Positions 27,714 through 35,030 of a DNA stretch of 64,000 nucleotides are shown one piece after another. The notes beneath the pieces were generated by a model. That model saw only the letters and a program-made list of their open reading frames with translations. It made no database searches and was not told the DNA's origin. Position numbers and translations under genes: made by a program. Position 1 is the first letter of the stretch; each line of letters starts with the position of its first letter. Origin of the DNA: Pacificitalea manganoxidans (lineage in GTDB: Bacteria > Pseudomonadota > Alphaproteobacteria > Rhodobacterales > Rhodobacteraceae); contig NZ_CP021404.1 of NCBI RefSeq assembly GCF_002504165.1, positions 992,001-1,056,000 on the forward strand, read 5' to 3'.

Positions 27714-29140
27714 GCCACCCGCAGCCATGTCATCATGCCCGAGGCCGCGTGGCTCAGCATATGGCAATGGAACATCCAGTCGCCGGGATTGTCGGCGGTG
27801 AAGCCGATGCTGCGGGTCTCGCCGCCCGCCATCAGCAGCGTGTCGCGCAGCGGGCCGGTGGCGGCGCCGGTGTCGTCCAATTCACGGAAATGCATGCCAT
27901 GCAGGTGCATCGCATGGGGAAAGGCCGTGTCGTTGCGGATCTCCAGCGTCGCGGTCTGACCCCGCGCCAAGGTGGCGAGCGGCGCATCGGGCATCCCGAC
28001 GACCCCGTTGAAGGACCAAAATTCGTTAGCCTCGACCAATTCGCGGAAGGTGCGGCGCGTGCCGTTCAGGATCGCCGCATCGAGCCTGCCCATGGCGCCG
28101 CCTTCCATATTGAGGCGCAGGGCCGCGGTATCGGCGTCAAGCGTCACGCCCATGCGCGGATTGGGCGGCAGCGCGGCAGGGGCAGGGCGGCGGCTGCGGG
28201 CGGATTGGCCGGTGACAGGGAAGCCCGCTTGCGAGACGCCATCGCGGCTGTCGAAGCGCAGCAGTTGCGCGACCTCGCCCGGCTCGGCGGTGATGTCGAC
28301 GATCAGGTCGGCGCGCTGCCCCGGCCCCAGCAGGACCGGCTCGGTCAGCGGCGTCGGCGCGGGCAGGGGCATGCCGTCCAGCGCGATCGTCCAGCCCTCC
28401 ATCCCTGCGACATCCAGCACAAAGATCCGGGCATTGGCGGCGTTGATGAGCCGCAGCCGCAGCCGGTCATGGGTGGCCACATCGCGGGAATAGGCCTGCT
28501 GCCCGTTGGTCGCGACGAAATTGCCGCGCCGACCCGCGTGGCTGCGGTCATGGGGGGCTTCGAAATCGGTATCGATCTGCGCGGTTTCCGGGTCCAACAG
28601 CCAATCGTCGAGCACCAGCACCAGATCGGCATCGACATCCGGTGCCTCGGCTTCCTCCACCACCAGCGCGCCATAGAGGCCGCGCGCGACCTGCTCGACC
28701 GAGCGTTCATGCGCGTGATACCAGAAGGTGCCCGCATCGCCTGCGGTGAAATCGTAATCGAACCCGTCGCCCGGTGCGACGGCGGCTTGGGTCAGGCCCG
28801 GCACCCCGTCCATCGCATTGTCGAGCCGCACCCCGTGCCAATGCACGGTGCTGGCCTGCGGCAGATCATTGACGAAGCGCCGCTGCACCCGTGCGCCCTG
28901 CGCCAGCCTAAGTTCCGGGCCGGGCAGCGCGCCGCCATAGCCCCAGATCGCGGTCTGCGGATAGCCTTCGGGCGCAAGCTGCACCTGCGCTTTTTGCGCG
29001 CGCAGTTCAGGCAGCCCGGCGGTGGCCGCGCGGGCCAGACGCGGCAGGCCCGTCATGGCGGCAGTGGTGGCGGCGGTGGTGGCGGCAGTGGCGAGTGTCG
29101 CGCCGCTGCGGATCAGGAAGTCGCGCCGTGTGGTCATCAT
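27710..29140 (-). CDS. Tat-exported multicopper oxidase
   Basis: 476 residues. The twin-arginine start [11 protein letters not shown] indicates export in folded form. All four copper motifs are intact: H100-W-H102, H142-A-H144, H409-A-M-H-L-H414-G, and H458-C459-H460...H464 with M469 as axial type 1 ligand. Three cupredoxin domains are expected. Members of this group oxidise Cu(I) to the less toxic Cu(II) in the periplasm, but electrons could also come from the c-type cytochromes made from the same operon. A run of Ala/Thr follows the signal. Fifth gene of the operon; the next start overlaps its stop. Confidence 0.9.
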   Translation of the reverse strand: MMTTRRDFLIRSGATLATAATTAATTAAMTGLPRLARAATAGLPELRAQKAQVQLAPEGYPQTAIWGYGGALPGPELRLAQGARVQRRFVNDLPQASTVHWHGVRLDNAMDGVPGLTQAAVAPGDGFDYDFTAGDAGTFWYHAHERSVEQVARGLYGALVVEEAEAPDVDADLVLVLDDWLLDPETAQIDTDFEAPHDRSHAGRRGNFVATNGQQAYSRDVATHDRLRLRLINAANARIFVLDVAGMEGWTIALDGMPLPAPTPLTEPVLLGPGQRADLIVDITAEPGEVAQLLRFDSRDGVSQAGFPVTGQSARSRRPAPAALPPNPRMGVTLDADTAALRLNMEGGAMGRLDAAILNGTRRTFRELVEANEFWSFNGVVGMPDAPLATLARGQTATLEIRNDTAFPHAMHLHGMHFRELDDTGAATGPLRDTLLMAGGETRSIGFTADNPGDWMFHCHMLSHAASGMMTWLRVA

Positions 29141-29185
29141 CTATATCCCGGTGAGGGGAAGGGGCGGGCGTCGCCCCTTCCGGGT

Positions 29186-30238
29186 TCAGTCTGTGTCGGA
29201 GTGCGGTTCGGGGGCGACTTGGGTCGCGTCAGGTGCCGAATATGGCTCCGGTTCCGCTGCCGGGTCGGGCTCTGGCTCCGTCGGCATCTCTGCCATCTCG
29301 GTGTCCGTCTGGGGTTCGGTGCCTGCCAGATCCTCGGCCTCCGCCCCCGCCAGATCGTTGTCGAGGAGGTAGGTCGCCATCGCGGTCAGGTCGGCCTTGG
29401 TCAGATAGCGGGTGCCGTTCTGAACCACCTCGCCCATGCTGCCGCCGAACACATCGCCCGACGGGGTGATGCCGCTTTGCAGCGCATAGGCGAGGTTCGA
29501 CACCGTCCAGCCATCGTCACGCAGGGCGCGGGGCCTGATGGACGGAGCGGCATTGTCGCCGGGCAGGTCGTCATTGCCCGAAAACACCGCGTTTGCGATC
29601 CGGCCACCGACCAGATTGCGCCCGGTATGACACGCGCCGCAATGGGCCGCCCCGCGCACCAGTTCGCGGCCCCGGTTCCACGTCTCGCTCCGCCCGTCGA
29701 CCGGCCCTGTGCGTGGAGCGCCGGCATAGGCCGCGCGCCACAGCTTCAACCCCCAGCGCTGATCGAAGGGAAAGCCGACATCATGGGCGGGCGCGGGTTC
29801 GGCGACCGGGGCCACGGTGCGGAACGCGGCCCATAGATCGGCGATGTCCTGATCCGAGAACTCCCCATAAAACGGGTAGGTGAAGGCAGGATAGTAGGGC
29901 GCGCCCTCCGGTGAGATGCCCTGTCGCACGGCCTTGGCGAAGTCCATCATCGTCCAGTCGCCGATGCCGTGATCGGGATCGGTGGTCAGGTTCGGCGGGT
30001 AGAAGGTGCCAAAGGGCGACACCAGCGGCGCGCCCCCGGCCAGCGGCGCGCCGCCTGCCTCGAAATCGGTGTGACAGGCGATGCAGCCGCTGGCGCGGGC
30101 CAGATAGGCACCGCGCTGCACATCGCCCTCAAGGGTGATCTGCTCCGGGTTCTGACCGATCGGCCAGACCATGAGCGCCGCGACCGCCGCGCCGCCCGTC
30201 AGGGCCAGCACGGCAGCCGCCGTCACAAGACGCCGCAT
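29186..30238 (-). CDS. Diheme c-type cytochrome with acidic Pro-rich tail
   Basis: 350 residues from the ATG at 30238, one base after the upstream stop. A signal or anchor (LVTAAAVLALTGGAAVAALMVW) precedes two heme sites, C52-I-A-C55-H56 and C200-G-A-C203-H204, in two cytochrome c domains like those of dehydrogenase-linked diheme cytochromes. The last 50 residues are rich in Glu, Pro and Asp (PEPDPAAEPEPY), perhaps for docking or metal holding. Likely electron carrier between the Cu proteins and the respiratory chain. Confidence 0.87.
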   Translation of the reverse strand: MRRLVTAAAVLALTGGAAVAALMVWPIGQNPEQITLEGDVQRGAYLARASGCIACHTDFEAGGAPLAGGAPLVSPFGTFYPPNLTTDPDHGIGDWTMMDFAKAVRQGISPEGAPYYPAFTYPFYGEFSDQDIADLWAAFRTVAPVAEPAPAHDVGFPFDQRWGLKLWRAAYAGAPRTGPVDGRSETWNRGRELVRGAAHCGACHTGRNLVGGRIANAVFSGNDDLPGDNAAPSIRPRALRDDGWTVSNLAYALQSGITPSGDVFGGSMGEVVQNGTRYLTKADLTAMATYLLDNDLAGAEAEDLAGTEPQTDTEMAEMPTEPEPDPAAEPEPYSAPDATQVAPEPHSDTD

Positions 30239-30239
30239 G

Positions 30240-30857
30240 TCACCGGGCCTCTTTGCGGAATTTCGTGTGACAGGCCGAGCAGGTGTCGCTGACCTTGGCG
30301 AAGACCTCGTCGGCGGGCATGGCCGCCAAGGCATCGACGCTCAGAATCGGTTCCGCCGCGCTGCCACCCATCATGGCCGACCCGCCCATCATGTCGGCGG
30401 TGTCGGGGGCCGCGCCCATCATGTCAGACGTCCCCATCATGGCGGAACTGTCCGCGCCCCCCGCAGCCGCAAGCCCGTTGGCGGCGGCCTGTTCCAGACC
30501 TTCACCATAGAGCTTCAATTGCTGGGCGAGGTCGCTGAACTGATCCCAATCCTGCCAGATCGCATCCTTGACATAGGAGGCTTCGTTTGCGTCGTCCTCG
30601 GGGAACAGCGCGGTCATCGTATCGCCCGCATGGTCCTGAATGACCCCGGCTGCCGCGCGCACCGCATCGGCGTCGAACGCGGCATCGCCGCTCATCATCG
30701 GTGCGACGCTTTTGATCGCGTCGCCCATGGCGGACATCGCCACCATGCGCTCCTTGACCAGACCGGTGGCGCCGGAATGGGCCAGCGCGGCGGAGGCCAC
30801 GCCTGCAAAAAGGACGCCACAGGCGATGTGACGGGTGAAGGGAAACTTGGTTTTCAT
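30240..30857 (-). CDS. Cytochrome c' family protein with Met-rich insert
   Basis: 205 residues. Signal peptide ends in ASAALAHS. The heme site lies at the far C-terminus (C193-S-A-C196-H197-TKFR), and the rest is helical, both as in class II cytochromes c'. Between helices 3 and 4, at about residues 140-170, there is an insert with four MM pairs (MMGTSDMMG, ADMMGGSAMMGG). Met-rich stretches bind Cu(I) in periplasmic proteins such as CueO, so this may be a copper-sensing or copper-buffering cytochrome. The insert is unusual for the family. Confidence 0.85.
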   Translation of the reverse strand: MKTKFPFTRHIACGVLFAGVASAALAHSGATGLVKERMVAMSAMGDAIKSVAPMMSGDAAFDADAVRAAAGVIQDHAGDTMTALFPEDDANEASYVKDAIWQDWDQFSDLAQQLKLYGEGLEQAAANGLAAAGGADSSAMMGTSDMMGAAPDTADMMGGSAMMGGSAAEPILSVDALAAMPADEVFAKVSDTCSACHTKFRKEAR

Positions 30858-30896
30858 GATCGTGATCCTTGTCGTCTGAAAGGGAGAGGTCCGGTT

Positions 30897-31283
30897 TCAG
30901 ACGGTGGATCGTGGCGGCGGCGGCTCGTCGGCGAGGGCGGTGCCGGTTTGCTGGTGCGGGGCCAGCCGGGGCGCGGCGGTGGTCAAGGTGGGCGGCATGG
31001 TCAGGCGGATATGCGGGGCGATCATGGCGCTGACGGCGCAGTCGAGGCCGGGATGACAATCGCCAAAGGCCTCTGCGATCACCGAATGGTCTGCGCCGTG
31101 GGCCGCATCGGCGGCGCCTGCGTGAGTGTCGGTGACGGTGTGGCCCGCCGCATGGTCCACCGCATGCGCGGACGCGCTGCCCGCATCATGGGTGGCGGCC
31201 AATTGCGGCGTGAGCCCCGCCACGACAACGGCGCAGAGCAGGCCCACACGCAACAGGGCGATGAGATGTCCGCAGGCGCGCAT
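30897..31283 (-). CDS. His-rich exported protein of the copper operon
   Basis: 128 residues, no firm family. A signal peptide (LIALLRVGLLCAVVVAGLTPQLAA) is followed by a His-rich region (about ten His between residues 32 and 66, such as HAVDHAAGHTVTDTHAG) and CHPGLDC. The general build (signal, His, C-x(5)-C pair, Pro-rich end PPPPRS) resembles small DUF2946-like proteins that accompany copper genes. A periplasmic Cu-binding role is likely from composition and place only. It starts 3 bases after the upstream cytochrome stop. Confidence 0.65.
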   Translation of the reverse strand: MRACGHLIALLRVGLLCAVVVAGLTPQLAATHDAGSASAHAVDHAAGHTVTDTHAGAADAAHGADHSVIAEAFGDCHPGLDCAVSAMIAPHIRLTMPPTLTTAAPRLAPHQQTGTALADEPPPPRSTV

Positions 31284-31286
31284 GGG

Positions 31287-31748
31287 TCAGAGTATGCCGT
31301 TTTCCCGCTGAAGCGCGCGCACATATGTCGCGATCATCTTCACATCGGCATCGGTCAGCCCCTCGACCGGGGGCATGTCGCCGAAATTCCAGTGATGCGA
31401 CCGCACGCCGTTCTGCGCCGCGCTGACGAATGCGGCGTCGGAATGGTGGCTTGGCTCGTAGATCTTATGCACCAGCGGCGGCGCGACACCGTTTTGCCCG
31501 GCGGCATTGGCACCGTGGCACTGCGCGCATTTGGCCTCGAACATGCGTTTGCCGATCTGCGCCTCGCTCGACAGTTCCGCCGGCAGGGCGACCTGAGCGA
31601 TGGCTTCGCCTTGCTCCAGCGAGGAGGTGTCAGGCGGGGTCATCATGTGGCCGCCATCCGCCTGCGACATGGGGCGGGGCATGTTCCAATACACGGCGGC
31701 CCCTGCGATCAGTAGAAAGGCGGCGATGGCGGCAAGGGTCTTGGTCAT
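31287..31748 (-). CDS. Membrane-anchored c-type cytochrome, first gene of the copper operon
   Basis: 153 residues from the ATG at 31748; a longer open frame to 31847 would run through the CueR operator. Residues 4-20 are a signal anchor (TLAAIAAFLLIAGAAVYW). Met/His-rich MSQADGGHMM follows. Heme site C74-A-Q-C77-H78, sixth ligand probably M125 (GDMPPV), and the motif HHSDAAF shared with the last gene of the operon, so the two may be paralogues. The CueR-type dyad lies about 80-100 bases upstream. Confidence 0.85.
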   Translation of the reverse strand: MTKTLAAIAAFLLIAGAAVYWNMPRPMSQADGGHMMTPPDTSSLEQGEAIAQVALPAELSSEAQIGKRMFEAKCAQCHGANAAGQNGVAPPLVHKIYEPSHHSDAAFVSAAQNGVRSHHWNFGDMPPVEGLTDADVKMIATYVRALQRENGIL

Positions 31749-31816
31749 GAAGGGCGGTCCGTCCTGAGGCTCACACGTTGGCTGACCGCACGGGGGACCG
31801 CGCGGCGTTGCGCCGT

Positions 31817-31847
31817 CGTAGACCACCCTCCTGCACTGGAGGGTCAA
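31817..31847 (-). promoter_or_regulatory. CueR-type promoter/operator of the cytochrome-multicopper oxidase operon
   Basis: On the minus strand TTGACC (31847-31842), 19-base spacer, TCTACG (31822-31817). The spacer holds a perfect 7-6-7 dyad (31825-31844), ACCCTCC and GGAGGGT around six bases. The placing relative to the -35 is the same as in the copA promoter. Confidence 0.8.
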
Positions 31848-31917
31848 GCCAGCGCGGCTGACAAAGAAGTGAGCTTTGTCGCGACGTTGCGGCAGCGCGC
31901 AGGCCGGGGGGATAGGG

Positions 31918-31948
31918 GGCAGGCACCCGCAACCACCGGGTGCCTGCC
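31918..31948 (-). terminator. Stem-loop after the VOC gene
   Basis: A perfect 12-bp stem (GGCAGGCACCCG / CGGGTGCCTGCC) with a 7-base loop, 8 bases after the stop of the minus-strand VOC gene. There is no T run, so it is a weak or Rho-aided terminator. Confidence 0.65.
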
Positions 31949-31955
31949 TCGCGCG

Positions 31956-32369
31956 TCAGCTTGCGAACAGGCCGTCGAAATCGCGAAAGCCCTTGATTTC
32001 GATCGGGGTGCCCGAAGGATCGAAGAAGAACATGGTGCGCTGCTCCCCCGGCTCGCCTTCGAAGCGGATCACCGGCGGGATATCGAATTCAACGCCATTC
32101 TGCGTCAGCCGGTCCGACAGGGCGAGCCAGTCGTCAAGCCGCAGCACCGCGCCGATATGCGGCATCATCACCATGTGATCGCCGACCTTGCCGGTGCGGG
32201 TGGTTTCGAACGGTTTGCCCAGATGCAGGGACAGCTGGTGGCCGAAGAAATCGAAATCGACCCATGTGTCGGTCGAGCGGCCTTCGGTGCAGCCCAGCAC
32301 GCCGCCGTAGAATTGCCGCGCGGCATCCAGATCGGTGATGTGAATGGCCAGATGGAAAAGGGATTGCAT
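31956..32369 (-). CDS. VOC family (glyoxalase/dioxygenase-fold) protein
   Basis: 137 residues from the ATG at 32369 with AGGAGA 5 bases upstream; the open frame beyond it is shadow. Two beta-alpha-beta-beta-beta units of the vicinal oxygen chelate fold are seen: FHLAIHITDLDAARQFYGGVLGC and the second-half strand RTMFFFDPSGTPIEIKGF. H7, H71-like and E residues could hold a metal. Substrate unknown; similar proteins are often annotated as extradiol dioxygenase-like. It lies between the copper operon and the GntR pair. Confidence 0.83.
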   Translation of the reverse strand: MQSLFHLAIHITDLDAARQFYGGVLGCTEGRSTDTWVDFDFFGHQLSLHLGKPFETTRTGKVGDHMVMMPHIGAVLRLDDWLALSDRLTQNGVEFDIPPVIRFEGEPGEQRTMFFFDPSGTPIEIKGFRDFDGLFAS

Positions 32370-32448
32370 GGATCGTCTCCTGTTCAGGCCCGCCCGGATC
32401 AGGCGGGGGGCGGGTGTGAGGTCGGTGTCAGGTGTGGGACAAGGCGCA

Positions 32449-33150
32449 TCATGGCGTCGGGTCCAGCGAGGCAAGGAAACGCGCGTGCACGCGGTCGAAA
32501 TGATGCAGCATCGCGGCGCGGGCGGCGGCGGCATCGCCTGCCTCGATCGCGTCGAGAACGGCCAGATGTTCCGCGCTCTGCGTGGCGAACTCGTCCTTGC
32601 GCCGCCCGATGGTGGAGCGGCGGGCGATAGCGCGCTGTTCGGTGATGATTTGCGGCAGCAGCGTCAGCCCGGCGGCACGGGCCACGGCAAGGTGGAAGCG
32701 TTCGTCCAGATCCCAAAATTCCGCAAAGCCGCAGGTCACCGCCCCCGCCGCGACCGGGCGCATCAGATCGGCGGTAGCGCGCAGCGCGGCATAGGCTTCG
32801 GCGCCCCTGTCCGTGTCGGTCGCTGCGGCCTGTGCTGCGCGTTCTGCCACCCGCTCCGCCGCGCGGGCGGCGGCGGCGCTTTCCAGCGCGCGGCGCAGAT
32901 GGGCGATTTCCAGCACCTGTTCGATGGGAACGGCGCGCACGGTGATCGCGCCGTTCGACAGGCGGGCGATGACGTCCTCACGTTCCAGTTGGGACAGGGC
33001 AGCGCGGAGCGGCGTGCGGGAAATGCCGAGGCTGTCCGCCAGCGCGCGTTCCGACAGGATAGCGTCGGGCGTGATCCGTCCCGCCAAGATATCCTGCTTG
33101 ATCCGGCGATAGGCGGATTGGGTCAGGGTTTCGCCGCCGCGCTGGGTCAT
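32449..33150 (-). CDS. GntR-family (FCD) transcriptional regulator 2
   Basis: 233 residues from the ATG at 33150. Winged helix at residues about 8-70 (TLTQSAYRRIKQDILAGRITPDAILSERALADSLGISRTPLRAALSQLEREDVI) and an FCD ligand domain (DLDERFHLAVARAAG, AEHLAVLDAIEAGDAAAARAAMLHHF) with His/Asp that often bind a metal. It overlaps the stop of the preceding GntR gene (ATGA), so the two are made together. FCD regulators respond to small organic acids. Confidence 0.9.
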   Translation of the reverse strand: MTQRGGETLTQSAYRRIKQDILAGRITPDAILSERALADSLGISRTPLRAALSQLEREDVIARLSNGAITVRAVPIEQVLEIAHLRRALESAAAARAAERVAERAAQAAATDTDRGAEAYAALRATADLMRPVAAGAVTCGFAEFWDLDERFHLAVARAAGLTLLPQIITEQRAIARRSTIGRRKDEFATQSAEHLAVLDAIEAGDAAAARAAMLHHFDRVHARFLASLDPTP

Positions 33151-33830
33151 GAGGTGCCCTCTGCGCGGGCGTCGGGGGCGCACGGCGCGATCCGCGCCAG
33201 AATGGCCGCGCAGGCATCGCTCAAATGCTGGCGCATCGCGGCCTCGGCCCCGGCCGCGTCGCCCTGCGCGATGGCATCGAGGATATGCAGATGCTGCGCG
33301 CAGGCGGCGGCAAAGCGATCCGGCACCAGCCCATGATCGAAGATTGACGTGCGGCGGTGCAGATCGCCCACCACGCGCATTGTGGCGCGGTTGCCCGCCA
33401 GCCGCGCCACCAGCAGATGCAGCGCGACATCGATCTGCCATGGGGTGTCGGTGGGTTCGGCAGCAGGGTCGCCGTGCAGGGCGGTGACACGGTCCGCCAT
33501 CGCCGTGACCTCAGCCCGGGCCGGGGGGCTTGCCGCCACCTGCCGGGCCGCCGCGAGGGCGCAGCCCGGCTCCAGCGCCAGCCGCAGAAAGAATATCTCC
33601 TCCACCTCCGCCGCCGGGATCATCCTGAGCCGGGTAAACCGGCCCTGCGGGTGGGCGAGCCCCTCGCTCTCCAACCGCTTGAGCGCCTCGCGCACCGGAG
33701 TGCGGGACATGTCAAGCCGTTGGCCAAGAGGAGCCTCCTGCAGAATGTCGCCGGGTTTCAATTCCCCCGCCGCGATCATCGACAGCAGGCCCGCATGGGC
33801 GCGCTGGGCAAGGGATGCGGCACCGCTCAT
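33147..33830 (-). CDS. GntR-family (FCD) transcriptional regulator 1
   Basis: 227 residues. Winged helix at about 5-68 (LAQRAHAGLLSMIAAGELKPGDILQEAPLGQRLDMSRTPVREALKRLESEG) and FCD domain (DVALHLLVARLAGN, HLHILDAIAQGDAAGAEAAMRQHL). It is a distant paralogue of the next gene, to which it is joined by an ATGA overlap. Divergent from pxpA, with a 199-base gap that holds a possible operator at 33916-33935. The pair could act as a heteromeric or two-signal switch for pxpA. Confidence 0.9.
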   Translation of the reverse strand: MSGAASLAQRAHAGLLSMIAAGELKPGDILQEAPLGQRLDMSRTPVREALKRLESEGLAHPQGRFTRLRMIPAAEVEEIFFLRLALEPGCALAAARQVAASPPARAEVTAMADRVTALHGDPAAEPTDTPWQIDVALHLLVARLAGNRATMRVVGDLHRRTSIFDHGLVPDRFAAACAQHLHILDAIAQGDAAGAEAAMRQHLSDACAAILARIAPCAPDARAEGTS

Positions 33831-33915
33831 CGCGGCGGCTGCGGATGTAGGGGACGGGAGGGCAGGCTGGGCATCGGGGGTGTCAGACTCCTAACGCGAA
33901 ACACACACTCCATTT

Positions 33916-33935
33916 CAGTATACCATCTGTATTCC
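33916..33935. promoter_or_regulatory. Possible GntR operator between gntR and pxpA
   Basis: On the minus strand AATACAG and TATACTG stand as a direct repeat one helical turn (11 bp) apart in an otherwise GC-rich region. This is a weak visual candidate only. Confidence 0.3.
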
Positions 33936-34029
33936 AATGCAAGCCCGCTGTGTTTTGGCGCTGCCGGTGCTTGACCCCGGCGGCCTGCGGCGCGAGTTCT
34001 GGCGCGACATCAGGAGCGGAGACGATGGA

Positions 34030-34824
34030 ATGGCGCGACGGATCGATTTGAACTGCGACATGGGCGAAGGCTTCGGCGCCTATGTGATTGGCGACGACGC
34101 GGCGATGATGGCGCTGGTCAGTTCGGCCAATGTCGCCTGCGGGTTCCACGGCGGCGATCCCAGCGTGATGCGCGACACCATCACCTTGGCGCGGGAGCAT
34201 GGCGTGTCGGTCGGGGCGCATCCGTCGTTTCAGGATCTGCACGGGTTTGGGCGGCGCCGGATCAGCGGTGAGCGCCCCGAAGATCTGGAAGCGCAGCTGA
34301 TCTATCAGATTTCGGCGATGCAGGGCATGTGCGCGGCGCATGGGCACCGGATGACTCATGTGAAGCCGCATGGCGCGCTCAACAACATGGCCGCCGCCGA
34401 TCCCGATCTTGCCGCGCTGTGCGTCCGGGCGGTGCAGCGGGTGGATCCCGATCTGGTCTATGTCTCATTGCCCTATTCCGAGACATGGACAGCGGCGGAG
34501 CGGGCGGGGCTGCGGCTTGCCTGCGAGATCTACGCGGACCGAAGCTATACCGACGAAGGCGCATTGACCCCGCGCAGCGCGCCGGGGGCGGTGATCCATG
34601 ATCCGGCGCAGAGCCTCGATCAAGTGCTGGAGATGGTCGTGAACGGCCACATCCCGACCACAGGCGGAAAACGCCTGCCGGTGGAGCCCGTGACGCTGTG
34701 TGTGCATGGCGACACCCCCGGCGCGGTCGACATCGCCCGCGCGCTGCGCACCGCGCTTGAGGAAAACGGAATCACCATCGCGCCCTTTGCCGGGGCTGGT
34801 GCGGCTGGGGAAGCCGGGCGCTAG
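34030..34824 (+). CDS. pxpA: LamB/YcsF family protein, 5-oxoprolinase subunit A
   Basis: 264 residues from the ATG at 34030; CAGGAG stands 12 bases upstream and another ATG out of frame at 34025. Family signatures: DLNCDMGEGFGAY, ANVACGFHGGDP, GAHPSFQDLHGFGRR and MTHVKPHGALNNMA. PxpA works with PxpB and PxpC to open 5-oxoproline (pyroglutamate) to glutamate with ATP. Neither PxpB nor PxpC is found in this window, so either they lie elsewhere or this copy acts on another lactam or with the amidase nearby. Divergent from the GntR pair, convergent with the amidase operon. Confidence 0.88.
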   Translation: MARRIDLNCDMGEGFGAYVIGDDAAMMALVSSANVACGFHGGDPSVMRDTITLAREHGVSVGAHPSFQDLHGFGRRRISGERPEDLEAQLIYQISAMQGMCAAHGHRMTHVKPHGALNNMAAADPDLAALCVRAVQRVDPDLVYVSLPYSETWTAAERAGLRLACEIYADRSYTDEGALTPRSAPGAVIHDPAQSLDQVLEMVVNGHIPTTGGKRLPVEPVTLCVHGDTPGAVDIARALRTALEENGITIAPFAGAGAAGEAGR

Positions 34825-35030
34825 GCGTCGATATCGGTACGCGGCCCTAGCAGCGGGGCGGTGAGCTTATCGCTTTGGCGCGGTATGTTGCGGCCCAGCG
34901 CCAGCGCGCGGTCATAGGCGGCGGCTGCGCGCGTCAGGTCCGCGCCGGTCGGTGCCTGCGCGCCGCTCCGCTCCCAGACCAGCCGCGCGGCGATGGCGGA
35001 GGGGCTGCTGTCGTCGGGGTGATCGGTCAT
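34821..35030 (-). CDS. Small protein coupled to the amidase
   Basis: 69 residues, not recognised. It begins at the ATG at 35030 overlapping the amidase stop (ATGA) and ends 4 bases inside the pxpA end. Mostly helical (IAARLVWERSG, ADLTRAAAAYDRALALGR). Small helical partners (GatC- or AtzG-like) are known beside amidases of this family; the likeness in position is clear but sequence likeness is not. Confidence 0.6.
   Translation of the reverse strand: MTDHPDDSSPSAIAARLVWERSGAQAPTGADLTRAAAAYDRALALGRNIPRQSDKLTAPLLGPRTDIDA

Noticed and set aside
27686-29836. 716-residue plus-strand ORF opposite the multicopper oxidase and cytochrome genes
   Set aside because: Antisense to two well-supported genes and spans their boundary; low-complexity composition.
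31749-31847. N-terminal extension of the first copper-operon cytochrome to 31847
   Set aside because: It would run through the CueR-type operator and core promoter; the ATG at 31748 starts a normal signal anchor.
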